Position numbers and translations under genes: made by a program
Shown: one piece after another, positions 1 to 13,447 of the stretch
Numbering within the stretch: position 1 is the stretch's first letter
Layout: each line of letters opens with the position of its first letter
Notes under the pieces: generated by a model
Told to the model about the DNA's origin: nothing
The model's input: the letters and a program-made list of their open reading frames with translations, nothing else
Databases searched by the model: none
NCBI RefSeq assembly: GCF_029439465.1
Contig: NZ_JAROAV010000024.1
Location: forward strand, 186,001 to 250,000
From: Luteipulveratus flavus
GTDB lineage: Bacteria; Actinomycetota; Actinomycetes; Actinomycetales; Dermatophilaceae
Direction: 5' to 3'
Length of the DNA: 64,000 bases

Positions 1-483
1 GCACGCTCCTCCGAGGAGCTGCTGGAGGAGCTGCGTGAGGCCACGACCGAGGGCATCGCCGTCACCCGCCAGTCGCCGTTCCGGCGTCGGCACGGCGCCT
101 CGGTGGTGGGCATCGCCGACATCCTCGAACCCCTGGACCGCGCGGTCCGCAACCTGCGGGTGCTGGTGCGCCGCGGAGCGGTCGCGGTCTGGTCCGGCGA
201 GGCCGTGCCGCCGTCCTACCTGGACCTGGTCGACGACCTGGCCGCGGTGATGGAGCGCATGGCCGGCCTCCTGCTGGACCGCAAGGACGCCGAGGAGCTG
301 CGTCCGGACCTGCTGCGCATCGCGCGGCGCAGCGGCGTTTCGTCCCGTCGCAGCTCGTTGTCCGGCGAGGTGATCCGTGCGCAGGTGCGGTCGATCGTGG
401 TGGACCTGCTCATCCTCACCGGCCTGACGTACGTGCAGGCGCGCGAGCAGGTACCCGCCCGCGCCGACGACCTCGACGACTGA
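1..483 (+). CDS. FUSC/aromatic acid exporter family protein, C-terminal part
   Basis: The reading frame is open from base 1 and ends with TGA, so the first visible 160 residues are the C-terminal part of a longer protein cut by the window edge. The visible part is hydrophilic and helix-rich, beginning ARSSEELLEELREATTEG and ending in an acidic tail. It resembles the cytoplasmic C-terminal region of actinobacterial FUSC/ArAE-type (aromatic acid exporter) membrane proteins, which carry their membrane segments further upstream. It is convergent with the PH-domain gene, with no gap between the stops. The family call rests on general similarity only, because the transmembrane half is outside the window; the substrate is unknown. 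Confidence 0.5.
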   Translation, partial: ARSSEELLEELREATTEGIAVTRQSPFRRRHGASVVGIADILEPLDRAVRNLRVLVRRGAVAVWSGEAVPPSYLDLVDDLAAVMERMAGLLLDRKDAEELRPDLLRIARRSGVSSRRSSLSGEVIRAQVRSIVVDLLILTGLTYVQAREQVPARADDLDD

Positions 484-927
484 TCAGCGCTGCGGGCGGG
501 AGCCCTCGACGAGCGCGGCCAGGCGGCGCGCCTCCTGGACGGCCCGGTCGCCGTCCGAGCGCTGGATGGCCATGACCGCGAGGGTGTCGGTGTCGTCCAG
601 CTCCAGGACCGCCCACGGGCTGCCGCCGCCGAACTGGACGTTGACCACCTGCGCCCACTCCACCCGGCGCTCGCTGAGCAGGTTGCGGACGAGGAGACCC
701 TCGCGGCTGGGGACCGCACGCACCTGGGCGAACCGCAGCAGCCCCGCGCCGAACAGCAGCCCGAACCCGATCAGCATCACCCGGTCGGGCGTGCTCCAGC
801 CGACGCTGCCCTTCCCCGGGATCGTCAGCGCGACCACCGTGAAGACGAGCACGCTGATGACCGCGACGACCACCGGCACGACTCGTCCCCGGCGCGGCCG
901 GAAGACGGCGTACGGGTCGTCGGTCAT
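484..927 (-). CDS. PH domain-containing small membrane protein
   Basis: A 147-residue protein of unknown role. Two hydrophobic segments lie at about residues 15-37 and 48-67, followed by a compact C-terminal domain (about 70-142) with the strand pattern of a bacterial PH domain, as in actinobacterial low-molecular-weight antigen/bPH_6 proteins. The ATG is set by an ATGA overlap with the hisG stop, so translation is probably coupled to hisG; longer in-frame starts would run deep into hisG. It is the last gene of the rib-fbiC-his run. A membrane-anchored PH domain suggests a protein- or lipid-binding role, but nothing shows a link to histidine synthesis. The start is well supported, the function is not. 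Confidence 0.7.
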   Translation of the reverse strand: MTDDPYAVFRPRRGRVVPVVVAVISVLVFTVVALTIPGKGSVGWSTPDRVMLIGFGLLFGAGLLRFAQVRAVPSREGLLVRNLLSERRVEWAQVVNVQFGGGSPWAVLELDDTDTLAVMAIQRSDGDRAVQEARRLAALVEGSRPQR

Positions 928-1769
928 ATCCGGCACGCCGCGATGTCGGTGACGAGGATGGCGCGGGCGCCCAGGTCGTACAGGTCGTCCATCACCTGGT
1001 TGGTCCGCTGGCGCGGCACCATCGAGCGGACCGCGACGTAGCCCTTGTCGTGCAGCGGGGAGACGGTCGGCGACTCCAGGCCCGGGGTGAGGGCACACGC
1101 CTGCTCGACCAGCTCGACCCGGACGTCGTAGTCCATCATCACGTAGTGCCGCGCGGTGAGGACGCCCTGCAGCCGGCGGACGAGCACGTCCACCCGCGGG
1201 TTCTCCGGGCTGCCGGCGGGACGGATCAGCACCGCCTCACTGCTCAGGATCGGCTCGCCGAAGACCTCGAGGCCGGCGTTGCGCAGCGTCGTGCCGGTCT
1301 CCACGACGTCCGCGATGACGTCCGCGACACCCAGCGTCACCGCCGTCTCGACCGCGCCGTCGAGTCGGACCACACCCGCCTCGATCCCGTGCTTGGCCAG
1401 GTCGGCCTCGACCAGCCCGGAGAAGCTGGTGGCGATCCGGCGACCGGCGAGCTCGGTGACGTCGGCGGCGACGCCCGGACGCCCCGCGTACCGGAACGTG
1501 GACCGGCCGAAGCCCAGCGGCAGGATCTCCTCGGCGGGGCTGCCGGAGTCCAGGAGCAGGTCGCGGCCGGTGAGCCCGACGTCCAGGGTGCCCGACCCGA
1601 CGTACACGGCGATGTCGCGCGGACGCAGGTAGAAGAACTCGACGTCGTTGTCCGCGTCGCGGACGACCAGCTCCTTGCTCTCCCGGCGACCGCGGTAGCC
1701 GGCCTCGCGCAGCATGGCGGCGGCGGAGTCCGCGAGCGCCCCCTTGTTGGGTACGGCGACCTTCAGCAT
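924..1769 (-). CDS. hisG: ATP phosphoribosyltransferase (long form)
   Basis: Catalyses the first, feedback-inhibited step of histidine synthesis, joining ATP and PRPP to give phosphoribosyl-ATP in the cytosol. At 281 residues it is the long form with a C-terminal regulatory (HisG_C, ACT-like) domain at about 205-281, so it needs no HisZ partner. The N-terminal [13 protein letters not shown], the [14 protein letters not shown] segment (62-75) and the phosphate-binding [13 protein letters not shown] segment (154-166) are intact. hisE ends 8 bases upstream, and the downstream PH-domain gene overlaps the stop by four bases. The hisE-hisG pairing is typical of actinobacteria, whose other his genes lie elsewhere. 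Confidence 0.96.
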   Translation of the reverse strand: MLKVAVPNKGALADSAAAMLREAGYRGRRESKELVVRDADNDVEFFYLRPRDIAVYVGSGTLDVGLTGRDLLLDSGSPAEEILPLGFGRSTFRYAGRPGVAADVTELAGRRIATSFSGLVEADLAKHGIEAGVVRLDGAVETAVTLGVADVIADVVETGTTLRNAGLEVFGEPILSSEAVLIRPAGSPENPRVDVLVRRLQGVLTARHYVMMDYDVRVELVEQACALTPGLESPTVSPLHDKGYVAVRSMVPRQRTNQVMDDLYDLGARAILVTDIAACRI

Positions 1770-1777
1770 CGGTGCTC

Positions 1778-2041
1778 CTACAGGTGGGCGTAGACGTCGT
1801 CGAGGGTCAGGCCGGAGGCGAGCATCAGCACCTGCAGGTGGTAGATCAGCTGGCTGATCTCCTCGGCGGTGCGCTCCCTGCCCTCATGCTCGGCCGCCAT
1901 CCAGACCTCGGCCGCCTCCTCGACGACCTTCTTGCCGATGGTGTGCACCCCGGCGTCCAGGGCCGCGACGGTGCCCGACCCCTCGGGGCGCTCGGTCGCC
2001 TTGCGGGACAGCTCGTCCCACAGCTGCTCGAACGTCTTCAC
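1778..2041 (-). CDS. hisE: Phosphoribosyl-ATP pyrophosphatase
   Basis: Hydrolyses phosphoribosyl-ATP to phosphoribosyl-AMP, the second step of histidine synthesis. It is an all-alpha MazG-like protein with the signatures [34 protein letters not shown] and [15 protein letters not shown]. From the GTG chosen here it is 87 residues and begins (V)[13 protein letters not shown], where family members normally begin. An in-frame ATG at base 2089 would add 16 residues and overlap the end of fbiC; I consider it less likely because the extension is not conserved, although neither start has a strong ribosome site. It sits between fbiC and hisG in the same orientation. Confidence 0.93.
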   Translation of the reverse strand: MKTFEQLWDELSRKATERPEGSGTVAALDAGVHTIGKKVVEEAAEVWMAAEHEGRERTAEEISQLIYHLQVLMLASGLTLDDVYAHL

Positions 2042-2060
2042 GAGGGGCAAGGGTACGGGC

Positions 2061-4574
2061 TCACCGACCGGCGGTCGCCGTCCGTCCATACGTGGTGGTC
2101 CGCTCGCGCACGCCGCGGTCGATGCCGTCCGCGATGGCGTGCAGCTCGGCCACCGTCTTGGCGGACCCGTGCTCCGACCCGGCCATCCGGCTGATCGTCT
2201 CCTCCATCAGGGTGCCACCCACGTCGTTCGCGCCGCCGCGCAGCATCAGCCGGGTGCCCTCGACGCCGAGCTTGACCCAGGACGTCTGGATGTTCGGGAT
2301 CCGTCCGTGCAGCATCAGCCGGGCGACCGCATGCACGGCGCGGTTGTCTCGCATCGTCGGGCCGGGACGGGCCAGCCCGGCCAGGTAGACCGGCGCGTTG
2401 TGGTGCACGAACGGCAGCGGCACGAACTCGGTGAAGCCGCCGGTCTCGTCCTGCAGCCGGGTCAGGGTGCGCAGGTGCCCGATCCAGTGCCGCGGGTGGT
2501 CGACGTGGCCGTACATCATGGTGGAGCTGCTGGGCAGCCCGACCTCGTGCGCCGTGCGAACCACCTCCAGCCACTGCGACGCCGGCAGCTTGCCCTTGGT
2601 GAGCACCCAGCGGACCTCGTCGTCGAGGATCTCGGCGGCGGTCCCGGGGATCGAGCCGAGACCTGCGTCGCGCACCTCCTCCAGCCACTGCCGTACGGGC
2701 ACGCCCGCCTTGGCGGCGGCCGTTGCGATCTCCATGGGCGAGAACGCGTGCACGTGGATGCCGGGCGCCGCGTCGGTCACCGCGCGCACGATGTCGACGT
2801 ACGCGCTCCGCCCGAGTGAGGGGTCGATGCCGCCCTGAAGGCAGACCTCCGTGGCGCCGAGCGCCTGCGCCTCGGCCGCCCGCTCCCCGATCTGCTCCAG
2901 CGACAGCGTGAAGGCGTCGGCGTCGGTGCGCCGCTGCGCGAACGCGCAGAACCGGCAGCCGACGTAGCAGACGTTGGTGAAGTTGATGTTGCGGTTGACG
3001 ACGTAGGTGACGTCGTCCCCGACGACGTCCCGCCGGAGGTCGTCCGCGAGCCGGCACACGGCGTCCAGGTCGTCGCCGTCGCTGGTGATCAGGGCCAGGT
3101 AGTCGGCGTCGGACAGGCCCGCCGGGTCGTCCTCCGCGCGCGACAGGGCCTCCCGCACGTGAGAACCCGGTCGTTGTGGTGTCGAGTCGACGCGGTGGGC
3201 GACCTGCGCCCAGTCGCCGTACACCTCGTCGAAGTCGCTGCGCCGGTCGTCGGTACGCCCCTGGGTGTCGACCTCGCGGTGCAGGTCCACCCGGCCGGTG
3301 CCGGCGCCGTGGGCGGCGAGCCCGCCGTCCGGCTCCTGCCAGGGCCGGCCGACCGCCGGTGCGGCTTCGTCGGCGAGCCCGGTCGTGGGATCGCACAGCG
3401 CCCGTACGTGCTCGTGCAGCCGTGGGTCGATCCACGGCTCGTCGCGCTCCAGCGCGCCCAGGACGTAGCGAGGGTGCGCGGTCAGCCGCTCGGCCAGCCG
3501 CAGGCCCGACTCCGCGGTCCAGCGGCTCAGCTCCTCGACCTGCGGCCAGGGACGCTCGGGGTTCACGTGGTCCGGCGTCACCGGTGACACGCCGCCCCAG
3601 TCGTCCACGCCGGCGGCGAGCAGGCGCGGGATCTGCTGGGGCGCGGAGAGATTCGGGGGTGCCTGCACGCTGACGGACGGGCCGAGCAGGAGGCGGGTCA
3701 CCGCGATCGTGGCGAGGTACTCCTCTTCCCCCACGTCCGGGGTGGCCCGCATCGCCGTGTCGTCCTTGGCGCGGAAGTTCTGCACGATGCACTCCTGCAC
3801 GGCGCCGTACTCTCGCGCCACGCGCCGGATCGCCAGGATGCTGTCGAGCCGGTCCTGCACCGTCTCCCCGATGCCGACGAGCAGGCCGGTGGTGAACGGC
3901 ACGCCCACCCGGCCGGCGTCCTCCAGCACCCGCAGGCGGACGGCCGGGTCCTTGTCCGGGGAGCCGTAGTGCGCACCTCCCGGCTCGGTGAACAGCGCCG
4001 TCGAGGTCGTCTCCAGCATCATGCCCATCGACGGAGCCACCGGCTTGAGCCGCTGCAGGTCCGACCACGACATGACGCCCGGGTTGAGGTGGGGCAGCAG
4101 CCCGGTCTCCTCCAGCACCCGGACGGCCATCGCCCGCACGTACGCGATCGTGTCGTCGTAGCCGTGCGCGTCCAGCCACTCGCGGGCGGCCGGCCAGCGG
4201 TCCTCCGGTCGGTCCCCGAGGGTGAAGAGCGCCTCCTTGCAGCCCTGGGCCGCACCGTCGCGCGCGATCTGCAGGACCTCGTCCGGCGAGAGGAACGCCG
4301 CGGGCAGCCGATGGGGCACCGTCGCGAACGTGCAGTAGTGGCAACGGTCCCGGCACAGGCGCGTGAGCGGGATGAACACCTTGCGCGAGTACGTGACGAC
4401 CTGCGGGCGGCCCGCCCGCAGCATCGCCGCGTCCCGCACCCGGGTGGCCGGGGCGAGGAGGGCGTCGAGGTCCTCACCCCGTGCCCCGAGGAGCACCAGC
4501 GCCTCGCTCTCGCTCAGCGTCTTGCCGTCTCGCGCGCGGGCCAGGGACCGTCGCATCTCGCTGGAAGAGGTCAC
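2061..4574 (-). CDS. fbiC: Bifunctional FO synthase (CofG/CofH fusion)
   Basis: Makes 7,8-didemethyl-8-hydroxy-5-deazariboflavin (FO), the chromophore of coenzyme F420, from tyrosine and 5-amino-6-ribitylaminouracil using two radical SAM centres. The 837 residues match the fused actinobacterial form. The N-terminal half has CRDRCHYC (Cys74, 78, 81), the CofG radical-SAM motif; the C-terminal half has CYVGCRFC (Cys536, 540, 543), the CofH motif, after the conserved [12 protein letters not shown] linker of roughly 60 residues joins them. It lies 10 bases downstream of ribH, so it is probably transcribed with the riboflavin genes, whose pathway supplies its pyrimidine substrate. Its presence implies that the organism makes F420 or at least FO. 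Confidence 0.95.
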   Translation of the reverse strand: MTSSSEMRRSLARARDGKTLSESEALVLLGARGEDLDALLAPATRVRDAAMLRAGRPQVVTYSRKVFIPLTRLCRDRCHYCTFATVPHRLPAAFLSPDEVLQIARDGAAQGCKEALFTLGDRPEDRWPAAREWLDAHGYDDTIAYVRAMAVRVLEETGLLPHLNPGVMSWSDLQRLKPVAPSMGMMLETTSTALFTEPGGAHYGSPDKDPAVRLRVLEDAGRVGVPFTTGLLVGIGETVQDRLDSILAIRRVAREYGAVQECIVQNFRAKDDTAMRATPDVGEEEYLATIAVTRLLLGPSVSVQAPPNLSAPQQIPRLLAAGVDDWGGVSPVTPDHVNPERPWPQVEELSRWTAESGLRLAERLTAHPRYVLGALERDEPWIDPRLHEHVRALCDPTTGLADEAAPAVGRPWQEPDGGLAAHGAGTGRVDLHREVDTQGRTDDRRSDFDEVYGDWAQVAHRVDSTPQRPGSHVREALSRAEDDPAGLSDADYLALITSDGDDLDAVCRLADDLRRDVVGDDVTYVVNRNINFTNVCYVGCRFCAFAQRRTDADAFTLSLEQIGERAAEAQALGATEVCLQGGIDPSLGRSAYVDIVRAVTDAAPGIHVHAFSPMEIATAAAKAGVPVRQWLEEVRDAGLGSIPGTAAEILDDEVRWVLTKGKLPASQWLEVVRTAHEVGLPSSSTMMYGHVDHPRHWIGHLRTLTRLQDETGGFTEFVPLPFVHHNAPVYLAGLARPGPTMRDNRAVHAVARLMLHGRIPNIQTSWVKLGVEGTRLMLRGGANDVGGTLMEETISRMAGSEHGSAKTVAELHAIADGIDRGVRERTTTYGRTATAGR

Positions 4575-4584
4575 CCGCCGCAGG

Positions 4585-5054
4585 CTACGTCAGGCCCCTC
4601 AGGGTCGCAGCGGTCGCCACCGCGGCGGTCGCGGCCTCGTGGCCCTTGTCCTCGACCGAGCCCTCGAGCCCGGCCCGGTCGAGCGCCTGCTGCTCGGTGT
4701 CGCAGGTGAGCAGCCCGAACCCGACGGGCGTGCCGGTCCGCACCGACACCTCCGACAGGGCGGACGTCGCCGCCTGGCAGACGTAGTCGAAGTGGGGCGT
4801 GCTGCCGCGGATCACGACCCCGAGGGCGACGACCGCGTCGTACGCCGGCGCGAGCCGGGCGCACGCGACGCCGAGCTCGAAGCTGCCGGGGACGCGGACT
4901 ACGGTCACTTGCGCGTCGGCGATCCCGGCGTCGGCGAGGGCACGGCGTGCGCCGTCCAGCAGACCGTCCATGACGGTCGTGTGCCAGGAGGCGGCCACCA
5001 CGGCGACCTTCAGCTCCGGTGCGGTGACGGACAGGGTCGGCGCTCCAGCACCGC

Positions 5055-5058
<4 letters not shown>
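4585..5058 (-). CDS. ribH: 6,7-dimethyl-8-ribityllumazine synthase
   Basis: Condenses 5-amino-6-ribitylaminouracil with 3,4-dihydroxy-2-butanone 4-phosphate, the penultimate riboflavin step; family members form pentamers or icosahedral shells. The 157 residues carry the expected [29 protein letters not shown] and [16 protein letters not shown] blocks, including the catalytic histidine of the HFDYV segment. The ATG overlaps the ribBA stop as ATGA. It is the last canonical rib gene, with fbiC directly behind it. Confidence 0.96.
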
Positions 5059-6265
<1,207 letters not shown>

Positions 6266-6269
<4 letters not shown>

Positions 6270-6970
6270 GACGGCGCTCCGACCGGCTCGGCCGAGTCCG
6301 CCCGCTCGGCGCTGCGCGACACCCGCAGCCACACGACGAAGCCGTAGATCACCAGGGCCGAGTAGACGGCGTACAGCACGGCGGAGGGGTAGAACTTGGA
6401 GTGGATCAGCAGCGGGATCCCGACCAGGTCGACGCCGATCCAGGCCAGCCAGAAGTCGTTCCAGCCCCGCGCCATCGCGTACGTCGCGACCATCGAACCG
6501 ACGAAGATCCAGGCGTCGGCCCAGTAATACCAGCGCGGAGCCGGCCAGCCGGCGCCGATGCTGGCGAAGATCCACTGGCTCACCAGGACGCCCGCGACCC
6601 ACACGGCGAGGTACGCGGCGCGCTCGCCCGCGGTCGCCCACCGCGGGGTGATCGCTGGGGCGTCCTTGCCACGCAGCCGGCGCGACTGGTTCCAGCGCCA
6701 CCAGCCGTACACCGAGGTGACGATGAAGAAGATCTGCCGGGCGGCCTGCCCGAACAGCGTCTCGCCCTGCGGGTTGGAGAAGGCGACGCCGAAGAAGACG
6801 GTGAACAGCAGCGCGTTGCCGACGATGCCGACCGGCCACGCCCACACCCGGCGGCGCAGGCCGCCGACGGCCGAGGCGAAGCCGAAGGCGTTGCCGATGA
6901 TCTCGCGCCACAGGATGTGCTGCTCGCCGATGGTCAGCTGTGCCTCGAAGAGGTGCTCGAGCACGTTCAC
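6266..6970 (-). CDS. ribM: PnuC-family riboflavin transporter (RibM/PnuX type)
   Basis: An integral membrane protein of 234 residues with about seven hydrophobic segments and PnuC-family features, including GNAFGFASAVGGLRRRVWAWPVGIVGN and a Trp/Tyr-rich VYGWWRWNQ stretch. PnuC proteins usually carry nicotinamide riboside. The actinobacterial PnuX/RibM branch encoded inside rib operons, known from Corynebacterium glutamicum and Streptomyces davawensis, imports riboflavin. Here it sits between ribE and ribBA under an FMN riboswitch, which favours riboflavin uptake; this substrate is inferred from context. The GTG start overlaps the ribE stop as GTGA and the gene ends in an ATGA overlap with ribBA, so it is a fully embedded operon member. 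Confidence 0.86.
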
Positions 6971-7578
6971 GCGAGGGCTCCTTCCCGGGTGCCGGGCGTC
7001 ATCAGGCGCTCGACGTACTTGGCGATGACGTCCACCTCGAGGTTGACCGGGTCGCCGACCTGCTTGCGGCCCAGCGTCGTCAGCTCGAGCGTGGTGGGGA
7101 TGAGGGAGACGGCGAACCGGTCGTGCGCGACGGAGGAGACGGTCAGCGAGATGCCGTCGACCGTGATCGAGCCCTTCTCGACGACGTAGCGCGCCAGCTC
7201 CGGCGGCAGCTCGAACGTCACGACCTCCCACCGGTCCCCCGGCTCCCGGTCGAGGATGCGGGCGGTGCCGTCGACGTGACCCTGCACGACGTGACCGCCG
7301 AAGCGGCCGTCCGCGGGCATGGCGCGCTCGAGGTTGACGCGGTCCCCGAGCTCCAGGGCGCCGAGGGAGCTGCGCCGCAGGGTCTCGGCCATCACGTCGA
7401 CCTCGAAGACCTCGTCCGCGACACGCACGACCGTGAGGCACACCCCGTTGACCGAGATGGACGCACCGTGGACGGCGTCGGTCGTGACCTGCGCGCCCCG
7501 CAGCGCCAGCACCGCGGAGTCCGCGCCTGGCTCGATGCGCTCGACGGTGCCGAGCTCCTCGACGATTCCGGTGAACAT
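6967..7578 (-). CDS. ribE: Riboflavin synthase, alpha chain
   Basis: Dismutates two molecules of 6,7-dimethyl-8-ribityllumazine into riboflavin plus the pyrimidine precursor. The 203-residue protein starts with the family hallmark MFTGIVEELG and has two tandem lumazine-binding barrels (about 1-97 and 98-195), each with a GxxxxVNGVCLTV-like or GISLTVSSV-like strand. The ATG overlaps the ribD stop by one base (TGATG), showing translational coupling. Some naming schemes call this gene ribC or ribB. Confidence 0.96.
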   Translation of the reverse strand: MFTGIVEELGTVERIEPGADSAVLALRGAQVTTDAVHGASISVNGVCLTVVRVADEVFEVDVMAETLRRSSLGALELGDRVNLERAMPADGRFGGHVVQGHVDGTARILDREPGDRWEVVTFELPPELARYVVEKGSITVDGISLTVSSVAHDRFAVSLIPTTLELTTLGRKQVGDPVNLEVDVIAKYVERLMTPGTREGALA

Positions 7579-8612
7579 CAGCGAACTCCTTCGACGGGTC
7601 GCGGCCGCAGGCGCAGCCGGACGTCCTGGTCGAGCCGCTCGACGTCGAGCAGCTCGAGGTGGTGGGCGGCGGCCAGGGTGGGCACGCCGAGAGAGGCGAC
7701 GAGCGAGGGGCCGGCGCCGAGGAGGGTGGGAGCGAGGTAGACGAGCACCTCGTCGACGAGGCCGGCGCTCAGGAACGCGGCGGCCACGACCGGGCCGCCT
7801 TCGAGCCACAGGTGACGAATCTGCCGGTCGTGCAGGGTCTTCAGCACGACGGCGGGGTCACGCGTGCGCGCGTGCCACAGGTCGCCCGGCCCGCGGACGC
7901 GCGCGGCGGCGGGGACGTCCCGCTCCCCCATCACCACCCGCACCGGCTGCCGGTCGGCCGGGCGGTCGGCTGAGTCCCGCACCGTCAGGGCGGGGTCGTC
8001 GGCCAGCACGGTGCCCGTACCGACGAGGATCGCCCCGGCGCTCGCACGGCGCCGGTGGACGTCGGCTCGCGACGCCGCGCCGGTGATCCAGCGACTGGTC
8101 CCGTCGGCGGCGGCGACCCGTCCGTCGAGGGTGGCGCCGACCTTCCAGGTGACGAAGGGACGCTCGTGACGGACCGAGAAGGCCCAGTGCTCGTTGAGCT
8201 CCTCGGCTCCGGTACCCGGCACCGGGCCGCTCACCTCGACCCCGAGGTCGCTCAGTCGGGCTGCGCCGCCCCGCGCATCGGGGTTCGCGTCCGGCGCGGC
8301 GTAGACGACCCGGGCGACACCGGCGGTGCGCAGCGCGTCGACGCACGGCGGGGTGCGGCCCTGGTGGGCGCAGGGCTCGAGGCTGACGTACGCGGTGCCA
8401 CCGCGCGCCCGCTCGCCGGAGGCTCGCAGGGCCATCACCTCGGCGTGCGGCGTGCCGGCGCCCTCGTGCCAGCCCTCGCCGGCGACCGTGCCGTCGCTCG
8501 CGAGGACCACGGCGCCGACGCGGGGATTCGCATCGGCGGCAGGGCCGCGCGTCGCCAGCTCGACGGCGCGCGCGAGCAGCGCCGCGTCCTGGCGCTGCAT
8601 CTGCGGGACCAT
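7578..8612 (-). CDS. ribD: Bifunctional riboflavin deaminase/reductase
   Basis: Performs the deamination and ribosyl-chain reduction steps after GTP cyclohydrolase II. The N-terminal deaminase domain (about 1-145) has the zinc site HAE (His56, Glu58) with Cys81 and Cys90 in EPCAHQGRTPPC; the C-terminal half is the NADPH-dependent reductase with TLDGRVAAADGTSRWI. I chose the ATG with a GGAG nine bases upstream, giving 344 residues; the frame stays open further up but enters the riboswitch leader. It is the first gene of the rib operon and the one directly controlled by the leader. A second ATG four codons downstream is possible. Confidence 0.95.
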   Translation of the reverse strand: MVPQMQRQDAALLARAVELATRGPAADANPRVGAVVLASDGTVAGEGWHEGAGTPHAEVMALRASGERARGGTAYVSLEPCAHQGRTPPCVDALRTAGVARVVYAAPDANPDARGGAARLSDLGVEVSGPVPGTGAEELNEHWAFSVRHERPFVTWKVGATLDGRVAAADGTSRWITGAASRADVHRRRASAGAILVGTGTVLADDPALTVRDSADRPADRQPVRVVMGERDVPAAARVRGPGDLWHARTRDPAVVLKTLHDRQIRHLWLEGGPVVAAAFLSAGLVDEVLVYLAPTLLGAGPSLVASLGVPTLAAAHHLELLDVERLDQDVRLRLRPRPVEGVR

Positions 8613-8700
8613 CCGGGTCCACTCCCTCTCGCTCGCAATCGGGCGAGCCCCGGGGTGGACGAGTGACGTGCGAGGGTCGGGACAGCCCGAGCCTTCGCCA

Positions 8701-8759
8701 GGTCGCGACACCTCGCGACCGGACATCACCGGCAGACGGACGTCGAGAGGACGCCCGTC
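8701..8759 (-). promoter_or_regulatory. Hairpins of the rib leader expression platform
   Basis: Between the FMN aptamer and ribD lie two clear inverted repeats. One has 10-base arms with one G-U pair around a five-base loop (8735-8759); the other has perfect eight-base arms around a four-base loop (8701-8720). Neither is followed by a U run. They are positioned to act as the expression platform, but I cannot tell whether termination or translation is controlled. Confidence 0.55.
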
Positions 8760-8764
8760 ACGTG

Positions 8765-8885
8765 CGCCTCCCATCCGGACTTTCACCGTCGGTCCTGGAG
8801 TTCCACCAGGTCAACCGCTCGCCTGTAAGAGGCGTGCGGGTCGCGGACTGTCACCGCCGGCTCGGAATTACACCGACCCCGGAGC
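8765..8885 (-). promoter_or_regulatory. FMN riboswitch (RFN element)
   Basis: Read on the minus strand, the sequence matches the RFN consensus closely: GGGGTCGGTGTAATTCCGAG, then CCGGCGGTGACAGTCCGCGA, and at the 3' end GACCGACGGTGAAAGTCC followed by GGATGGGAGG. The variable arm holds a GCGAGCGG segment. It lies about 150 bases upstream of the ribD start. Bound FMN should lower expression of ribD-ribE-ribM-ribBA-ribH, and of fbiC if the transcript continues, since no terminator is seen between ribH and fbiC. Confidence 0.97.
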
Positions 8886-9074
8886 ACGTACTGCTACCCC
8901 CCAGTATGCACCCGCGTGACACGTGCTCTCCACCGCGAGCGCCCGGGGGCGAAATTCCGTTGATCGCGCGGGGTCCCGGTGCCAGGGTCCTGGTCATGGA
9001 GCAGTGAGCCGTCCCGTCCCCCTCACCACGTCGACTCGGCAGGCGCCGCAGTCGGCCTTCGACCGGATGTGCTC
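8886..9074. other. Divergent intergenic region between the rib leader and the glycosyltransferase
   Basis: This stretch must hold the rib promoter on the minus strand and the promoter of the glycosyltransferase pair on the plus strand. On the minus strand a CATACT hexamer just upstream of the aptamer is a weak -10 candidate without a convincing -35. I see no gene, repeat or terminator in it. Confidence 0.4.
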
Positions 9075-11242
<2,168 letters not shown>

Positions 11243-11252
11243 TCGGCCGCCG

Positions 11253-11933
11253 TCAGTGGGTGTGGCTCCGGGCCAGCTCCCGCAGCCGGTCCACGGCAGC
11301 CGCCGCGTCGTCGGCTCCGTAGACCGCCGAGCCCGCCACGAACACGTCCGCGCCGGCCTCGGCGCACTGCTCGATGGTCGATGCGGACACCCCGCCGTCG
11401 ACCTGGATCCAGACCTCGCCGCCGTGCCGCCGGACGGCCTCGCGCACCTGCGTGACCTTGGGCATCTGGTCGGCCATGAACGACTGGCCGCCGAACCCGG
11501 GCTCCACCGTCATGACCAGCACCATGTCCAGCTCGGGCAGCAGGTCCTCGTACGGCGCGAACGGCGTCCCCGGCTTGAGCGCCATGGCCGCCCGCGCACC
11601 GGCGGACCGCAGCGCTCGCGCCAGCCGTACGGGGTCCTGCGCGGCCTCGACGTGGAAGGTGACCGAGCCCGCCCCGGCCTCGGCGTACGAGGGCGCCCAC
11701 CGGTCGGGGTCCTCGATCATCAGGTGGCAGTCCAGCGGGATCGGGCTGACCTTCTGCAGCGCCTCGACGACCGGGAGGCCCAGCGTGAGGTTCGGGACGA
11801 AGTGGGCGTCCATCACGTCGACGTGGGCCCAGTCGGCGTTGCCGATCCGGTCGAGCTCACGCTCGAGGTTGGCGAAGTCGGCCGACAGGATGCTCGGCGA
11901 GATCTGCAGCAACGGGGAGGTCCCTTCGGTCAC
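11253..11933 (-). CDS. rpe: Ribulose-phosphate 3-epimerase
   Basis: Interconverts ribulose 5-phosphate and xylulose 5-phosphate in the pentose phosphate pathway. The TIM-barrel signatures are intact: [51 protein letters not shown] and [18 protein letters not shown]. The GTG start used here overlaps the rsmB stop as GTGA and gives 226 residues. A TTG seven codons inside has a better-spaced AAGGGA and would begin just before LQISPS, where many homologues start, so the exact start is uncertain. It is the last gene of the def-fmt-rsmB-rpe run. Confidence 0.95.
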   Translation of the reverse strand: MTEGTSPLLQISPSILSADFANLERELDRIGNADWAHVDVMDAHFVPNLTLGLPVVEALQKVSPIPLDCHLMIEDPDRWAPSYAEAGAGSVTFHVEAAQDPVRLARALRSAGARAAMALKPGTPFAPYEDLLPELDMVLVMTVEPGFGGQSFMADQMPKVTQVREAVRRHGGEVWIQVDGGVSASTIEQCAEAGADVFVAGSAVYGADDAAAAVDRLRELARSHTH

Positions 11934-13447
11934 GGGGCGGTCTTGCGGATGAGGGCGAAGAACATGGCGTCGGTGCCGTGCAGGTGCGGCCACAGCTGCA
12001 CCGAGGGACCGTCGCCCAGCCCGTCGACCTGAGCACCGCGGGCGTCCCGGAACAGCGGACGCGCGTCCTCCTGGACGACGTCGGAGCGCCCGCCGAGGAC
12101 GTCGGCGACGACGGTGGTGGTCTCGGCCAGGTGCGGGCTGCACGTCGCGTAGCCGATCACCCCGCCCGGCCGGGTCGCGTCGATCGCCGAGGTCAGCAGC
12201 TCGCGCTGGAGGGCCGCGAGGTCGGAGACGTCGGAGGCGCTGCGGCGCCAGCGGGCCTCCGGACGGCGACGCAGCGCACCGAGGCCGGTGCACGGCGCGT
12301 CGACGAGCACCCGGTCGTAGGTGTCGGGCTCCTCCTGACCGAGGTCGCGTCCGTCGCCCGTGCCGATCATCACCTCGGCACCGGCGTCGATGGCGGCGCG
12401 CAGGGTGCTGCGGACCAGCTCGGTGCGGTGCTCGCTGACCTCGTTGGCGAACAGGACCGCACCCTGCTGCTGGGCCAGGACGGCCAGCAGCGCGGACTTG
12501 CCGCCTGGGCCGGCGCACAGGTCGAGCCACTGCTCGCCCTCGTCGCCCACGTCGTCCACGTGGGCGGCGGCGAGGGCGAGCGCCAGCAGCTGCGAACCCT
12601 CGTCCTGGACGGCCGCGCGCGTCTGACGGACCGCGGCGATCGAGGCGGGGTCTCCCCCGGGCAGGACGGCGCCGACCGGTGAGAGCTCGGACGCCTCGGC
12701 GCCGGCCTCCAGCAGCTCACCGACATCGGCCAGGCCGGGCCGGGCGACCAGGGAGACGCGGGGCGGGTCGTTGTCGGCGGCGAGCAGCCCGACCAGGTCG
12801 GCGTCGACAGCCTCCGCGTCCGAGGCCCCGTGACCGAGCAGTGCCGAGCGCAGCGCCCGGACCACCCACACGGGGTGGGAGTACTCGACGGCGAGCGCGT
12901 CGGCGCGCTCGCGGCCGGCGGTCACCTCCGCGACCCACTCCTCGCGGGACCGCTCGCTGGCGCGGCGCAGCACCGCGTTCACGAAACCCGCGGCCCCGGC
13001 GCCGTTGACACTGCGAGCGAGCGCCACGGTCTCCGAGGCGGCCGCGTGCGGGGGGACCCGCATCCCGAGCAGCTGGTGGACGCCGAGGCGGGCGGTGGCC
13101 AGGACGGGCGGGTCGATCTGACCGACCGGACGTCCGGCGGCGAGCTCGATCACCGGGTCGTACAGCCCGTGCATCCGGATCGCGCCGTAGGTCAGCTCGG
13201 TCGCGAACGCCGCGTCACGGCCGGTCAGACCGGCGTTGCGCAGGATCCGCGGCAGCTCGAGGTTCGCGTACGCGCCACGTTCGACCGCGCGCATGACGTC
13301 GTACGCCGCACGCCGCGCCGGGTCGCCCTCGCGGCGTCGCTCCGCGGGCCGGCTCGCCGACCGTGACCGGTTGCCGGAACGGCGGACGTCCGGACGCTGC
13401 CGGCCGCGGGCGTTGCGGAACCCGCGCTCGTGGGAGTCGTCAGCCAC
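11930..13447 (-). CDS. rsmB: 16S rRNA (cytosine-967-C5) methyltransferase
   Basis: Methylates C967 of 16S rRNA (Fmu/Sun family). The 505 residues comprise a basic low-complexity N-terminal tail (1-45), a NusB-like RNA-binding domain (about 45-185) and a SAM-dependent methyltransferase domain with [15 protein letters not shown], the [18 protein letters not shown] loop and the second cysteine in GYATCSPH. The two cysteines of the NOL1/NOP2/Sun mechanism are therefore both present. The GTG start overlaps the end of fmt by eight bases. Confidence 0.95.
   Translation of the reverse strand: MADDSHERGFRNARGRQRPDVRRSGNRSRSASRPAERRREGDPARRAAYDVMRAVERGAYANLELPRILRNAGLTGRDAAFATELTYGAIRMHGLYDPVIELAAGRPVGQIDPPVLATARLGVHQLLGMRVPPHAAASETVALARSVNGAGAAGFVNAVLRRASERSREEWVAEVTAGRERADALAVEYSHPVWVVRALRSALLGHGASDAEAVDADLVGLLAADNDPPRVSLVARPGLADVGELLEAGAEASELSPVGAVLPGGDPASIAAVRQTRAAVQDEGSQLLALALAAAHVDDVGDEGEQWLDLCAGPGGKSALLAVLAQQQGAVLFANEVSEHRTELVRSTLRAAIDAGAEVMIGTGDGRDLGQEEPDTYDRVLVDAPCTGLGALRRRPEARWRRSASDVSDLAALQRELLTSAIDATRPGGVIGYATCSPHLAETTTVVADVLGGRSDVVQEDARPLFRDARGAQVDGLGDGPSVQLWPHLHGTDAMFFALIRKTAP

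Noticed and set aside
2038-4356. Open frame of 772 codons overlapping fbiC in another minus-strand frame
   Set aside because: Arg/Gly/Ala-rich with no recognisable domain; fbiC in the adjoining frame has both radical-SAM motifs.
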